From Hyphodiscus hymeniophilus (lineage: Eukaryota > Ascomycota > Leotiomycetes > Helotiales > Hyphodiscaceae), in contig VNKQ01000013.1 of the NCBI GenBank assembly GCA_016508695.1, forward strand, positions 1,116,001-1,180,000: a stretch of DNA of 64,000 nucleotides, in the 5' to 3' direction. Positions 13,117 to 24,071 of this stretch are shown here, in pieces; within the stretch, counting starts at the first letter, position 1, and each line of letters starts with the position of its first letter. The position numbers and the translations under genes were made by a program. A model generated the notes under the pieces. The model was not told the origin of the DNA, made no database searches, and saw only the letters and a program-made list of their open reading frames with translations.

Positions 13117-14052
13117 TCATGAATACGAACTTCGTGGCCTCGTCGCGTGCGCCCTGGCACAAGCCTGCTCCCACTGACTGACAACATAAGGCGGAGGTGC
13201 AGGAATCGGTGGTGATATGGGACGACCATCTCGAGAATTGACATGGGAACTGACAGCCCATCCAATACTCCTCGGTCCTCTCGGAATCTCCCCAACACTG
13301 TCCCAAGTCCAAGGTTCCCATTCATCTTGACCTTGACTATCGACAGTCATCATGGCCTGCTGCAATGTCTCCAATTGTCTCACACGATCAGGGTCTTCGT
13401 TGCGATAGTTGTCCTCGTCCATACCAACAATGGAAGGGGTTGCAGAATCTGGCTGCTCAGGAGACCGGTACCAGGCTGGCATTGACCATGGCATATCTGC
13501 TTCCCCAAGACGAAATTGGGACGGCGTTGGGGGTAGTGGTTGGTTTGTCCGACTTTGTAATACTTCCTGGCTGTTGGTGCGATCCAATGGCATGCTACGA
13601 GTATGCTGTATGGGCGCAATGTGAGGAATGTAGTTGACTGGACTTTCCGGCCGTGTTCGTTCCGTGAGGCTCGGAGGGGCGGAGGTGCCTCTTCCATGCT
13701 GCTCTCTCGTCCTGGTTCCCAGCCTTCGCTGCCGCTGCTGCTGTTGATGACGACTTTGATCTTCGGCCTCATATCCGTATCCAAACTCTGCTTCAGGTCC
13801 AGGCATCAAAGCGCCGAGGGTCGCCAGTAGTTGTTGCTCGCCAGGTTCCTGATTATTGTACGCTAACTCATCCCGATTTCTCATTCTTTCCTGGTGTAGT
13901 CTGTCCTCCATACGTCTAGAGGTGTAATGGACGCCCGTGGTATGTGTCCGATCATTGGGCGAAAATGAGACGCCGAACTCGACGTTGAGAAAGATTCCTG
14001 GTGATTGCCACCGAGTCCTGGGAGGACGATGATGTTCCCAAGCGCCTGCCAT
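13117..14052 (-). CDS. hypothetical disordered protein, Gln/Arg/Pro-rich
   Basis: Single uninterrupted frame of 311 residues from an ATG at 14052 (the frame is open further upstream, but only from a TTG). The N-terminus (MAGAWEHHRPPRTRW) and a central block with a QQQQRQRR run are charged and of low complexity. The C-terminal half has Trp-rich patches (DEWEPWTWDSVGEIPRG) and a Pro-rich end. No catalytic motif, signal peptide or membrane segment is visible. I do not recognise the family. Coding status rests on length, codon regularity and typical fungal disordered composition; a missed intron near the 3' end cannot be excluded. Confidence 0.55.
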   Translation of the reverse strand: MAGAWEHHRPPRTRWQSPGIFLNVEFGVSFSPNDRTHTTGVHYTSRRMEDRLHQERMRNRDELAYNNQEPGEQQLLATLGALMPGPEAEFGYGYEAEDQSRHQQQQRQRRLGTRTREQHGRGTSAPPSLTERTRPESPVNYIPHIAPIQHTRSMPLDRTNSQEVLQSRTNQPLPPTPSQFRLGEADMPWSMPAWYRSPEQPDSATPSIVGMDEDNYRNEDPDRVRQLETLQQAMMTVDSQGQDEWEPWTWDSVGEIPRGPRSIGWAVSSHVNSRDGRPISPPIPAPPPYVVSQWEQACARAHATRPRSSYS

Positions 14053-15052
14053 CTTATCCAACGTGACACTTGCTCGTACATTCAAACCGAAAAGAGTCAA
14101 GAAGAAGAGGTCTGAAAGCCGATAAGCTCTGCGTTCGCTGCGGAGTGGAGTGGGGAACGAAGAGCTTATAAGACGATGAAGGCTCTGATACGATCAAAGT
14201 CGACCCGGACTACGGGATAGACGACACTGACATGATTGAAACTACGCAGACGAACAATGCGAGGAGATGGTTTTGCGAAGAACCCAATCCTGTTAAAGCG
14301 CGGGTTTCGTGTCAGTAATATGATGATGTTGGATGGTGCTCGCCTCATGAGGCTTGGTAGCCGAAGGATCTGGCATGGTCGGGGCTGTGCAGCCTTGTGC
14401 AGGCCTCACACGCGCAGGGTGGAGATTACTCTAAAGCTCCAAACAGTCACACGAAGTCGATCCGTCGGACGGGTACGACTACTCTGCGATAGTTGTATAG
14501 AAAAAGCGTTATGTAAAACAAGTTACGGAGGTATAAATCAAGATCCATTTTATGCCGCAATAGCAAGAGCAAGAAAGTGCTTACGGACTCCTACTCGATA
14601 GAGCCGCATCTACCACCGTTTTAACCTTAACTCATCACGCACCTGTACGGAGGTAAAGAGAGTCGACCCTGCTTTGCGCTTGTACCTACTTCGAAGCAGA
14701 CCCCTAGATTCGATCATCGATAGTCCTTGCCAAAAGGATAACTTTGCCCGAGATCAACAAATAAGCTCCAACCATGTTAACACTCTCCCCTGGTTCCATC
14801 CGAGAGATCTTCGAAATCTTTTTTTAAACCTCGGCCAAGACATGTTGCGGAATCAATCGTCAAGCCCAGGATCACCAAGCCTAGGATCACATCCCGTGCC
14901 CCTTTTCCTTCCATCCTTTGATGTCTTATGTAAACATCATTCTTTACAGGGACAGCCCGCTGCGGGCAACAAGTACAAGTACATAAGAACTCTATCCTAA
15001 ATAGCTGGTCAGACTTGTACCGTTGTACGTAGCCGAGTTACATTTCGTAAGG

Positions 15053-15119
15053 AATACTGCGCATTACCGGCGTGGCTTGCGCTCAATGCACAATTCGCCG
15101 GTAATGAGAGTACAGTATT
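15053..15119. repeat. imperfect inverted repeat (hairpin)
   Basis: The left arm CATTACCGGCG (15062-15072) pairs perfectly with CGCCGGTAATG (15096-15106) across a 23-nt loop. A second pair, AATACTG (15053-15059) and CAGTATT (15113-15119), extends the stem outward with a small asymmetric bulge. It lies in non-coding DNA. It could be a remnant of a small inverted-repeat element or a structured terminator; no target-site duplication was identified. Confidence 0.6.
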
Positions 15120-15194
15120 AAATATAGGTAGGATTACCTGCCTTTCATTGCTTATTCGTAAAGTACTTGAGGGCGAATTAGCCGTCCCGTCTAT

Positions 15195-15223
15195 ACAGCG
15201 TGAGAAATGAGCAGACACGCTGT
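15195..15223. repeat. short perfect inverted repeat
   Basis: ACAGCGTG (15195-15202) is the reverse complement of CACGCTGT (15216-15223), with a 13-nt loop. It lies about 75 nt from the larger hairpin and may belong to the same element. Confidence 0.5.
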
Positions 15224-15523
15224 GATAATAAAGGTATTGCTTTGATTACAGTCAGACTCTGTCGTCTATTACTGGCCTCTGCTCGCGAGTTTGTCCGCAG
15301 ATGATAGTATATAGTAAAATGCGCCTGGGAACGGCCACTAATTTTGCTCTTCAGATCCGTTCATCTTTTTCTATGTATCTCATTGTCCGGCGATCAACAA
15401 TTTCGGGTATGTGAGTGGAGTGTATGCTTTCCACGAATTAGTAGCGATTGAATCATCCTGAACCGTATCGACAAACAATGCTACTCAATCTTCCCCAACT
15501 CACACTACTCAGGTATCTCCTCC

Positions 15524-16858
15524 TTACACAGCTGCCGCTTCCCATATCTATGTCCCATGACTCGTCAGTAAAGCTCAATATCTCCCGAGGTACTCTGAAC
15601 ACTGATGAGAAAGCCACTCACTCCAAGTACCACTCTGTTGTCTTTAGAGAACGTCGCAACAATCCTCCCACCAGCATAACCCACCTTCCAAACAGCATCA
15701 GAGGTAGCCAACTCTCTCAGCAGTTCCCCACTTTGACAATCCCACTCCCTCACGGCACCATCAGCCCCTCCACTCACGACCCGCGCTCCACCACTTTGCA
15801 CGCAGATGGAAGTGACGGAGTTCTCGTGGGCATGAATCCTTCGGAGCTCAGTAAAGTCCTCAAGCGACCAGATCCTCAACTCTCCTCCCGAGTCTCCAGT
15901 CAGCAATTTGTCCGGGAGGAGCTGGAGCTGCCCCACCAAGCTCACGAATCCTCTCAAGACGGCAAGACACGACCTGCACAGCCATCAGTCGACCGTCGAC
16001 ACGAAAGAATGTAATACAAACCCAGTTGCCGGATCCCACACCCGAACAGTTTGGTCCAACCCCCCCGTGGCGATTCTAGTACCATCAAACACAACCGAGT
16101 AGATCTGGCTCTGGTGCCCTTTCAATACGTGAAGACACTCTTTCGTTTCCACACTCCACACTCTGCCATCAGTGTCGTAACTCCCCGAGACGGCGGTACT
16201 GCCATGGACAGCGACGCTTCTGATAGTTTTGGTATGGCCTTCCAGCACACCTTCGCATTCGCCGGTCTCTATATCCCAAAGCCTCGCAGTATTATCTCTC
16301 GAGCTTGAGATTATCTTGCTGCGGGAATAGGCCTTAAGACAGCGGACTGTTGATGTGTGTCCTTGAAACGTCCCTTTCTGTCCCCTACTCCGATGTCAGC
16401 GTTGGCCAACACGATATAATCAAGAAATCTCCTCTCCATGCGAAGCTCAAACCCATCTCAACACTGAAGCCAGCACAGCCGCAAGTAGCTGAGGATCTTT
16501 TCCTCCCGCACATCCTTACCTCATCCCAACCATCGAGCAGAACCCAATCAGAAAATAGAGCTTCCCCCCAAGCGAGGATAGAAACCCAAACTCACAAACT
16601 CCCCAAATCCCAAACCCTCACCACCCCATCCACCCCCCCAGCAGCAACCCACTCATCCCCCCAGGCATCCAAAGCCCACAGTCCCTTCTCACTAGCACTC
16701 ACCACCCTCTCACCCTCACCATCATGGTCCAAGACATGGATATCCCCATTATCGAGCCCGACGCAGATGTACTTCGGCGTGATGGTCATACATGTGACCT
16801 GTCCTTGGCGAGGACCCACCACCAGCGTCGTCGAAGCTAGGGGTTGATGTTGAGCCAT
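15524..16858 (-). CDS. WD40 repeat protein, Cdc4-like propeller without F-box
   Basis: WD40 beta-propeller closely resembling the propeller of Cdc4-type F-box proteins (VRVWDLG, FQGHTSTVRCL, VSGSYDTDGRVWS, LVGQLQLLPDKLLTGDSGG, HENSVTSI). Such propellers bind substrates for SCF ubiquitin ligases, but this frame starts at an ATG directly before the first blade, so no F-box is encoded here. Best model: 16858-16596, 16387-16022, 15973-15622, 15547-15524; 334 residues. The intron 16021-15974 (GTTTGT donor) removes an in-frame stop and yields a canonical PATGSCLAVLRG blade. The first intron is the weak point: at ~208 nt it is long for this window, and an alternative GTTTGT donor at 16599 paired with an acceptor at 16374 also keeps frame. 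The last intron (15621-15548) could be unused, giving a stop at 15565 instead. The protein may act as an adaptor lacking its own F-box, or be a truncated copy. Confidence 0.72.
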
Positions 16859-17412
16859 TGTACTTCGTGGGCGCACCCAAGAATTATTAGAATACCGTAG
16901 TTAAGGTAGCTCGAACGGTATCTATTTGTTAAGCCAGAATTCCGAGGTCAGATGATGATATGGCAAGATGTTGTTTTTAGGCAGCCATCAGGGATCCGCA
17001 TGTTTCGCCGGAGCCGTGTTGGGAAGGTTGATCTACGTAGACAGCCGCGCAAGACAACGTAGGACTGTTTTTTGGTATCATTGATCATCCTGGAATTGAA
17101 GTCATTTCACGGTTTGGATATGTGGAGTGCGATGGAGAAGAGATAAGGAGAGCAGATTTGAGTCTGAGACTAATTTTTGGCTATTGTCCTATGATCTAGC
17201 AAGTTGTCAACGGCTTATTGCACCCTCTGGGAAGTTTCTTATAGGGAAAGGGCTGAATGGTTGCAGAAGATATCTATTGATTTCACACAGAAAACTGTAA
17301 TGGCGGAGACATCGCAACTCTCAAGGAGGTGCGCAGTCATCACCAACGTGACAAAAGAACATGAAAGTCTACCCTTACAAGCTCAACCTCTCATCTCACT
17401 CCAATCGACCTC
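16859..17412. other. intergenic region
   Basis: Promoter side of the WD40 gene and 3' flank of the RTA1-like gene. I searched this stretch for a missing F-box exon upstream of 16858 and saw none. Confidence 0.5.
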
Positions 17413-18585
17413 TTATATCGCAGAACCCTTGCCATTCTCCATATCCCTATTGATTTCCTCCGGCCCGTTGACCCTTCCCACCTCATGCGTATCCCAGAAC
17501 CTCCTCTCCATGTTCCTCCCCTGACACATGCCTATCAAGTCGAAAGGATCGACAAACGTCACATACCAGGGCCTCTTATCCTCATACCCGGGCCCCTCAA
17601 TCTCCGTAACTCCATCTTTCGCAAGGTATATCCTATTATTCCTGGGCAGAAACCGCATCGGATGTCTGGCATTGAGAAGGAACGTATTTAATACCATCAA
17701 GGATGCTTCGAAGACCCAGAAGAACCACTCGTAGCGCAGGATGGGAGAGAGGTCGGAGGGACTGCCAATCTGGTCCCAGTGGATGCTCGCTGTGGTGAAG
17801 TACTCCACCGTTCTGTATATCGTGCGGACTCCGATGAGCGCTGACGACGTATACAGCGTGATGAGAGCGGCCCTCAGATTCGCGGGGAGGATGCCAGCTT
17901 TCTTGCACTTGCGATGGAAATGTGCAGCCAAGATGATAAAGCTCCCCAGAACGCAGAGCTGCAGAATAAGAGCGGCTTTTAGGAGAGAACGGCCAACACT
18001 CTGCTTGCTTTTTGAGAGGGATGAGTTCGCCGAGTAGGCTGCTCCATTACCGTTCAAGGCTTCGATTACGCTCGAAATGGCACCGAACGTTGTGAGAACA
18101 CGGCCGGGATGGATTGGAGAGTAGTAGGGCACGTAGTAGAGAATGCGGGAGAGGATGAAGTAGTTTGCTAATTCGTACAGAGGACTGAGATGTCAGCTTT
18201 AGGGGGAAATTAGGGAAGAAAGGACGAACGGTGCGGCATAGAGCATTACGAGGCTGGAGATGAATACGTCGAGATTTGCGTAGTGGAACGCGCCGATCTC
18301 GCGGAGGACGTAGCCAGCTGTGAAGATGAGAGCTGCCCACGGGAAGATGCCGGTGACTTTCCAGCATTTGTAGTGACTGCGACTGTTAGTTTGGGTCGAG
18401 GTAGATAACAGTACTTACAAGCATTGCCAGCCATGGATAACTCCCGAGACAGCAAAGAGGAAGGCCCAGACAGGCGGGGCGCCTTTGTTGGGGGCGTAGA
18501 ACCATAGACTCCCGTCCGCTGAAGACAGTCAGTGATTGAGGAATTGGAAAGATGCTCTAGACGCACCATATTTTCCGTTTTCCAT
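17413..18585 (-). CDS. RTA1-family seven-helix membrane protein
   Basis: Member of the fungal RTA1 (lipid-translocating exporter-like) family, integral plasma membrane proteins linked in yeast to 7-aminocholesterol resistance and sphingoid base handling. Model: 18585-18567, 18518-18419, 18376-18230, 18184-17413; 345 residues. Exon 1 is only 19 nt and encodes MENGKYA; exon 2 gives the family start (DGSLWFYAPNKGAPPVWAF). Successive hydrophobic helices follow, with the landmark ILYYVPYYSPIHPGRV loop and, near the end, YEWFFWVFEASLMVLNTF. Introns are very short (48, 42 and 45 nt) and all frames join without stops. The C-terminal tail is hydrophilic. Substrate and physiological role are not readable from sequence. 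Confidence 0.9.
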
Positions 18586-19827
18586 TATGTATCCTCGGGC
18601 TACATAGAGCAGCAACCGTCTGTCAAGTTCTGTCAAGTTTTGAAGTATAAAACAGAAGTCAAAATGTTGTTGTACTCAGAGTACAAAAGCGGCGAATTCT
18701 GTATAATGCGACTGCAAGTAAACAATTGTAAGGTAGGCTTCGACATCTTATCTATTCTCGAATGGGACGGCCCAAAATTCGCGCAAGACGACCGGGCTGT
18801 GATGTCAAAACCACCAATCCATGGATGTCCAAAGAGTGAGTCGCGAAATGGCACCCAAAAAGGAGTGAGAAGCGAAGATCCCAGCCCGAAAAGCGGTTTG
18901 CTCATTGGGTGCCCTCCCGCGCCCACCAAGAACGGGCCCCCCCCTGTAGGAGTCTGAGCTTATATGGACTTCAACAGACGTTCCCATCTATGAGAGCACT
19001 TTGCTCTTGCCTAGCAGTGCCTCACACAAGAGATTGGCTTGATTCAGCGACCGCGTGACTCGGAAACATGAGGGAGGTCATGAAGATCCGCCGTTTTGTG
19101 GAGGCTGAGTTTGGAATGTGGCCATTGCGAGTGAAGGGTTCACAGACTGCAATCTCATCGTCCTCTTGAGTGCAATGAGATAGTCTCGTACGAGTTGAGA
19201 GGGCGTGGAAGTTTGTCGTAAGACGGGACGATAGCGAGGCCGATGATATCAATAGTTAGAACTCGTGATAGGGCGAGAGGAGAAATTCGGCTTGTTGTTA
19301 GGGCTACGCGACTAGCATTGGAATAGGTTCAGAGATCAGTAAAAGAAGACAGCCAATGGATGAGAGAATACGCCAATTACGCTTTCGGGATTCTAAAGCT
19401 ATTTCAATATTAATTTCTATGGCCATCGTTACAATTTGATGGACTTTCCAAGCGCCTTCAATGCGAGTAATCCTCCTTTTAAAAAGATGCTGAACTCCAC
19501 TTTCCTCTCTGTTCAATCGCTCAATCGCACAAGCAATCATAATCAAATATTGTGTGCACCCCCGGGCTACATCGCTTTCCAAGTACTACGCACCACGTCT
19601 TGACGCGATATGGTGACAGAAGCCACGCCTCAATGAACAACAACCAAGACTTGGACACGGAGTTCGAGAGGTCGTATAGTGGTTGAAGACCAAGACCGAT
19701 GAGTGGTGGCGCAGCAAAGGCGAGCTAATTGCAGCCTGCTCTTTCGGGCGCCAGGAAAGTGCCGTAATAACAGTCACCATTGCGGATTAAGAACTCCGCC
19801 TTCGTCCGTTATACTCTCGGAGAGAGG
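18586..19827. other. intergenic region
   Basis: 1.2 kb without a supportable gene. Short frames at 18633-18929, 19022-19252 and 19304-19582 have no recognisable domains or coding bias. It contains the promoter of the RTA1-like gene and the 3' flank of the O-fucosyltransferase-like gene. Confidence 0.45.
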
Positions 19828-21264
19828 TCAAGGCCACATACACTCGTACATGAACATCCAATCCCCAAACCAGCTATTGAACCTTCCAATCAAAGTTGTG
19901 AAAGCGTCTCCAGGACTCTTCCACGGTCTCGTTTGAATACCTCCCGTCATGAGATGTCGCTTGAATGCAATATTCATCGTGAACGAGGAGAATGAGCATC
20001 CAGTGAAATGTGTACTTTTGGTCAAGATCAAGAAGTCCACCAAAGCCTGTTGATCCCAGCTTAAAGCTGTGAGATTGGCCAGGTCATTTCCTTTGAGCAA
20101 ATCCAGCTTCGTGGTAACGGTCAGGTTCAACTTTTGCCATGCAAGATCAGAGAACCGCTTGCCCTCTGTGGGGCTACCGCACGCAAGATACGCATGCTTG
20201 AGACTATGCCTCTCAGCTTGCGCCAGATATCCTTGACTTTGCTCTTCGAAGTTTGGCCAGAATCCAAGCGCGTCGCTTTCGGTCCTGAGATGTACACCAA
20301 GATAGGGAGCTCTGAGGGTCTTACTAGTCGGTTTCAGACCAACGACTTGATGCAGCTCCTTGATGGCTTGAGCAGCCAGATATTGAACATCTTTCCGTAA
20401 CCTCAAGATACCTCCAAACGTAGCAGCGAATTCGGGACCATCGCGGTAGATAGGCCACTCGAAGAAAACGGCCCATCTGAATCTGATAGATACAGGAGTC
20501 GTAACGTTGGGCATACGCTGGGTTGTTTCCAACCAATTATCGAATTTCGATCTGAACATATCCAAGTGGCGATTTATGCCACGCTCATCACATCCATCTT
20601 TGTCTCCCAAGTCCTTAGGATAGAACTCGAGAACTTTGGTTCGAACCTCCGCGTAGGGAATATCAGTTACATTGTTGTAAATCGTCATCTGTGGACAGAA
20701 GGTGCCAAGGGAGTTGCGGAAGTGCTCCTCGTCGAAGAAATAACTGAACTCCTGGAAAACCCCCTCGAATATATTCGCCAAGTCCTCCTCAGATCTCCGT
20801 TGTATCCTTGGTAGAACTAGTTGTGTAGCCCCGGCCTCGATTGCATATCTGACACAGGTCAAGATGAAGTTCCGAATATTTCCTATCCCACCCGAGTTGT
20901 TGTCGCAGACAAATGTGAGGCCAGGAGTCCATGTACTCTCCTCGCAAACCCGCTGAAGAGGCCACCCGACATACTCACCATCGAAGTCGTAGTCGTGGTT
21001 GTTGAAGATTTTGGATGGAGGGGGTATCGTGGCGACCAAGGGTTTTTTGGGTATTTGAACCGTCAGCTTTGAAGGTGCGTGGTCGACGTCGGTGGTCGCG
21101 TGAAAAGGGCCGAGGTCGATTATGGTACGATTGAAGAAGAAGTGATTGATGAGGATAATGTTGACCAGTCCTCCGATCAACACCCAGCGATATTTCGCCC
21201 ATTTGACACGCCAGACACCGGAAAGCATGCCTGACAGCGCGGGCGAGGGTGTTTGAGAGATCAT
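19828..21264 (-). CDS. type II membrane O-fucosyltransferase-like protein
   Basis: Fungal protein of the GDP-fucose O-fucosyltransferase-like superfamily, probably a Golgi glycosyltransferase. The start at 21264 (MISQTPSPALSG, with A at -3) gives 478 residues; the frame is open further upstream, but with unlikely low-complexity sequence. A single membrane segment near the N-terminus (WVLIGGLVNIILINHFFF) makes it a type II anchor, followed by a stem and a luminal domain. Family marks are FVCDNNSGGIGNIRNFILTC, equivalent to the GGxxN nucleotide-sugar loop, and YLGVHLRTESDA, the H-x-R motif whose Arg contacts the nucleotide sugar. The C-terminal SSFTMNIAFKRH region matches the S/T-rich loop seen at the end of these domains. 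Several Asn-X-Ser/Thr sites are present. The donor sugar in fungi is not established; fucose is only the family default. Confidence 0.78.
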   Translation of the reverse strand: MISQTPSPALSGMLSGVWRVKWAKYRWVLIGGLVNIILINHFFFNRTIIDLGPFHATTDVDHAPSKLTVQIPKKPLVATIPPPSKIFNNHDYDFDGEYVGWPLQRVCEESTWTPGLTFVCDNNSGGIGNIRNFILTCVRYAIEAGATQLVLPRIQRRSEEDLANIFEGVFQEFSYFFDEEHFRNSLGTFCPQMTIYNNVTDIPYAEVRTKVLEFYPKDLGDKDGCDERGINRHLDMFRSKFDNWLETTQRMPNVTTPVSIRFRWAVFFEWPIYRDGPEFAATFGGILRLRKDVQYLAAQAIKELHQVVGLKPTSKTLRAPYLGVHLRTESDALGFWPNFEEQSQGYLAQAERHSLKHAYLACGSPTEGKRFSDLAWQKLNLTVTTKLDLLKGNDLANLTALSWDQQALVDFLILTKSTHFTGCSFSSFTMNIAFKRHLMTGGIQTRPWKSPGDAFTTLIGRFNSWFGDWMFMYECMWP

Positions 21265-21450
21265 TTTGAACGGGGCGGGAAGGGAACGAAAACAATAATA
21301 TGTACAGTGCGAGGTCCGAAGGGGGGTCCCGAAAGTCGTGGAATGCTGTGATGCAGACGCAGATGCAGATGGCAGGTCCAACTAAGGGGCTGGACTACAA
21401 TGGTTCATTCTTGAGGTTGGCAAGGGAGGAAGCCCAAGACTTTTTGATAT

Positions 21451-21476
21451 GAAGGAAGGAAGGAAGGAAGGAAGGA
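21451..21476. repeat. GAAG tetranucleotide microsatellite
   Basis: About six head-to-tail GAAG units lie roughly 190 nt upstream of the O-fucosyltransferase-like start, so they may fall in its 5' leader or promoter. A GGAGT triplet repeat follows at 21545-21559. Confidence 0.9.
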
Positions 21477-21887
21477 GAGGGGAAAGAGCCAGTCTCACTT
21501 CGAAGTACGGAGCGTAAGACTGTATGTAAGAAATTGAGCGGCGTGGAGTGGAGTGGAGTGGAATTGGAATCAAGGGAGTCTTGGCATTCTTTTATTTGAG
21601 GGCACGCTTACTCCGTAGTACTGTAACCGCATAGCCGCAGCCACACCTCATCAACGGCGGAATAGCTCGACCCATAAATCAACACGAGGGGCGTTCGCGG
21701 CAGGCTGACATTCCCGTATTACGAGTAGACGGGTGAGAACACGAGAAGACAGGGTCCCCTTTCTTCGTCACCAATGCTCTGCCATGAGCACGAGGTTACA
21801 AATACAGCCTCGCCAACTGTCTCGAACGAGGACCATTGCGCAGATCGAGTGTGTAACCGTCTCCATCATGATTGTTTGCAAAGTTTG

Positions 21888-21903
21888 TTTATTTATTTAT
21901 TTA
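21888..21903. repeat. TTTA tetranucleotide microsatellite
   Basis: Four TTTA units are followed immediately by a CCTC-rich pyrimidine tract to about 21930. Both lie in non-coding DNA. Confidence 0.85.
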
Positions 21904-23001
21904 CCTCCCTCCCTCTCTCCCTACCTACACAGGAACCGACGTTCCCTCTGCATTCAAGGTGTGCGGACCCTTGCTTCCCGCAGCTACCGTCTTTCTCGAT
22001 CCAGATACTGCCAAGAGGTCTAATAAGAGTAGAGTAGGCTATCTGAATAAAAGGGGTTGGCCGTTTTAGCCGTTGAAGTGAGGTCGACTGTTCGAAGAGC
22101 CGCGCATTGTATATCACACTCTCTAGGTTGTATCACTCAACTTTATTATGCGCTCTAAAATTGCTGCACACGTCTTCATGACTGGGGCAGTAGGTAGCCT
22201 CGTTAAGTGATGACAGGACCCGCCCCCACGATTCGGTACCTATTTGTGCTTTCCATATGCATTCCTCCTTGTATAGGACTCGTACGACTCATAGATATTT
22301 CACGTCCATAGCTTGGACTTTAGTGTTGACAGTTTACTGGACCATCTTCCCTCACTTCTCGTCCTCTCGGCTCTGTTGACATTTGACCCTTTCTTTGGTG
22401 CGCTTATCATTTGGCGAACTGCTACCCAAGAAATGGTAAGCTGCTCGCTAGGGCACACCTGACTCTGGGGCTTTGGCAGGCTTACCTATTGGTTGTTTAG
22501 CAAAGAGTTCCGACGACTTAGAAGTAATTGAGTCCGCTCGAGTGAGAGAAGCTCTGTTGCGCTAGTGCGTTCAGACGACAAAGTATCAGCTCTTCGGGCT
22601 CAGCGAATACCATCTTGTGGCAAAACAGCCAGCTTTTCAATCTTAAATCCTGGTCTGTGTCGCCAAAGGCCGTAATACAGTTATCACAAATGAATGTCAT
22701 GCCAAAATTGCCCTATTACACACTAGCATCGTAGTTTATCAAAAGTGGAAAACTCCTCGACGATATCCCACTTAGGTCGACTGGCAAAGAGAAGCGGTAC
22801 TGCAGCAGCAAGAGAGGGAGTCTTTGAAAAACTCATATAGTGTTTATGGAGAGTGGGACTATCTTGAGCAAGAAGCGAAGCAGTCAATATCGGGAATCTC
22901 TATTGGACCTGCTAAATCGTAGTTGGCTCTAGCATTTCGAGGTATTTTAAAACAACTAGGATCCGTGGCCATTCTCCTTATTATGCCCAGCACCACCCAC
23001 C

Positions 23002-23801
23002 TCAATGCTCAGCAGTCCACTTCCGAATAGCGCCAACCGCCTCCTCCACACCCTTCGCAATAACAGTCGGGCCTCCAGCGGCCAAGTCCCCCAACTTATC
23101 AGTCCAGCCCCTACCAGCGCGATCCACCCAAGCGGCCTGCAAGCCAGCAACCCGTGCTCCTACAATATCAAAGGGATTCCCACTAACAAGCCAGATAGTC
23201 TTCATGTCATCTTTACTAGTCGTTTTCCCCACCTTCTTCGCAAGATACTGGTAGACTCTCGCATCTGGCTTGTAGATCTCAATCTCTTGCACCGTGACAA
23301 GACCTTTGAAAATCGAGGCAAAGGAAGATAGAGATGGCGACTGATTTACGGATGAGGAGACCATAGCATCTGTTCCGTTGGAGAATACATACGCATCGAT
23401 ATTGGGGTCTGAAGAGATGGATTTTAGTGCTGGAGGGACGTCCGGGAAGGTGCCTAGGGAATCGTAGGCCTTCATTAATGTCTTGATGTCGGAGTCTGAA
23501 AGCTTTTCTCCGGAGTCATCTAATGCATGTCTGAGAGACTTATTGGTGATGTCTGAAAAGGGCTTGTATAATGCTATTGAATGTCAGAGAGGAGGTGGAA
23601 AGTGGGGGAGGATGAAAAAAAAAACTTGCACATCGAGTTCATTCGCCATGTATATTCGAGTTGAAAACGGCGCCATAGTCCTGCTATTACTTGGGCCTTC
23701 TCATCGCCGAAATGGGAGGCCAGTTCTTTTGCAATGCTTTCGGTGGAGAGAAGAGTCCCATAGAGGTCGAAGGCGATTGTAGTTTTGTTGCTCGAAGTCA
23801 T
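23002..23801 (-). CDS. haloacid dehalogenase type II (HAD family)
   Basis: HAD-superfamily hydrolase of the (S)-2-haloacid dehalogenase type II group, presumably cytosolic. Model: 23801-23630 and 23573-23002; 247 residues. Motif I is IAFDLYGTLL (nucleophile Asp near residue 11); motif II is AYVFSNGT; a Lys lies in IYKPDARVY; motif III is WLVSGNPFDIVGA, whose Asp and Asn fit the type II dehalogenase active site. The intron 23629-23574 starts with GC (GCAAGT) and ends with TAG. Only this choice keeps the frame and produces the family sequence NSMSLYKPFSDIT, whereas the nearby GT would break the frame. Many fungal members act on unknown phosphate or halide substrates, so the dehalogenase name is a family label. 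It is divergent from the HNH gene at 24072. Confidence 0.9.
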
Positions 23802-24071
23802 GATAGCAACGAGAAGAGAGTATGAAAATCGGTTTGAGTGTTACTTTGCTCTGAACAAGACAGGTCTATAGAAATGATGAACACCTTTCTGGAGTATTTG
23901 GACGCTGCTTGATGTTCAAGCATTGTCGAACACTCGCTTCAATGACGCATGCGGGGTCCTTGTACATTCGGCTCATGCCGAGCTGCATCTACCTTTTCTC
24001 GGCCAAGCAGAACGTCCTACTTCGAACTTCACACATGCTCCCATTATCCTCTATCATTTACCAGGTCTAAA
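23802..24071. promoter_or_regulatory. bidirectional promoter, HAD / HNH genes
   Basis: The 270 nt between the divergent ATGs of the dehalogenase (minus) and HNH gene (plus) must hold both promoters. No specific binding site was identified. Confidence 0.6.

Larger units (their letters stand above)
14053..15523. other. intergenic region with inverted repeats
   Basis: No gene could be supported. Frames at 14236-14601 and 14674-15000 look random. The part from about 14440 on is AT-rich and contains two hairpin-forming inverted repeats near 15053-15223 (listed separately). Confidence 0.45.
21265..23001. other. intergenic region with microsatellites
   Basis: The first ~300 nt are the leader/promoter of the O-fucosyltransferase-like gene and carry simple repeats. 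From 22140 to 22950 only short random frames are seen. No RNA gene was recognised. Confidence 0.45.

Noticed and set aside
14236..15000. Two plus-strand frames of 108-121 codons
   Set aside because: Composition looks random (Arg/Ser-rich from non-coding DNA), no splice partners.
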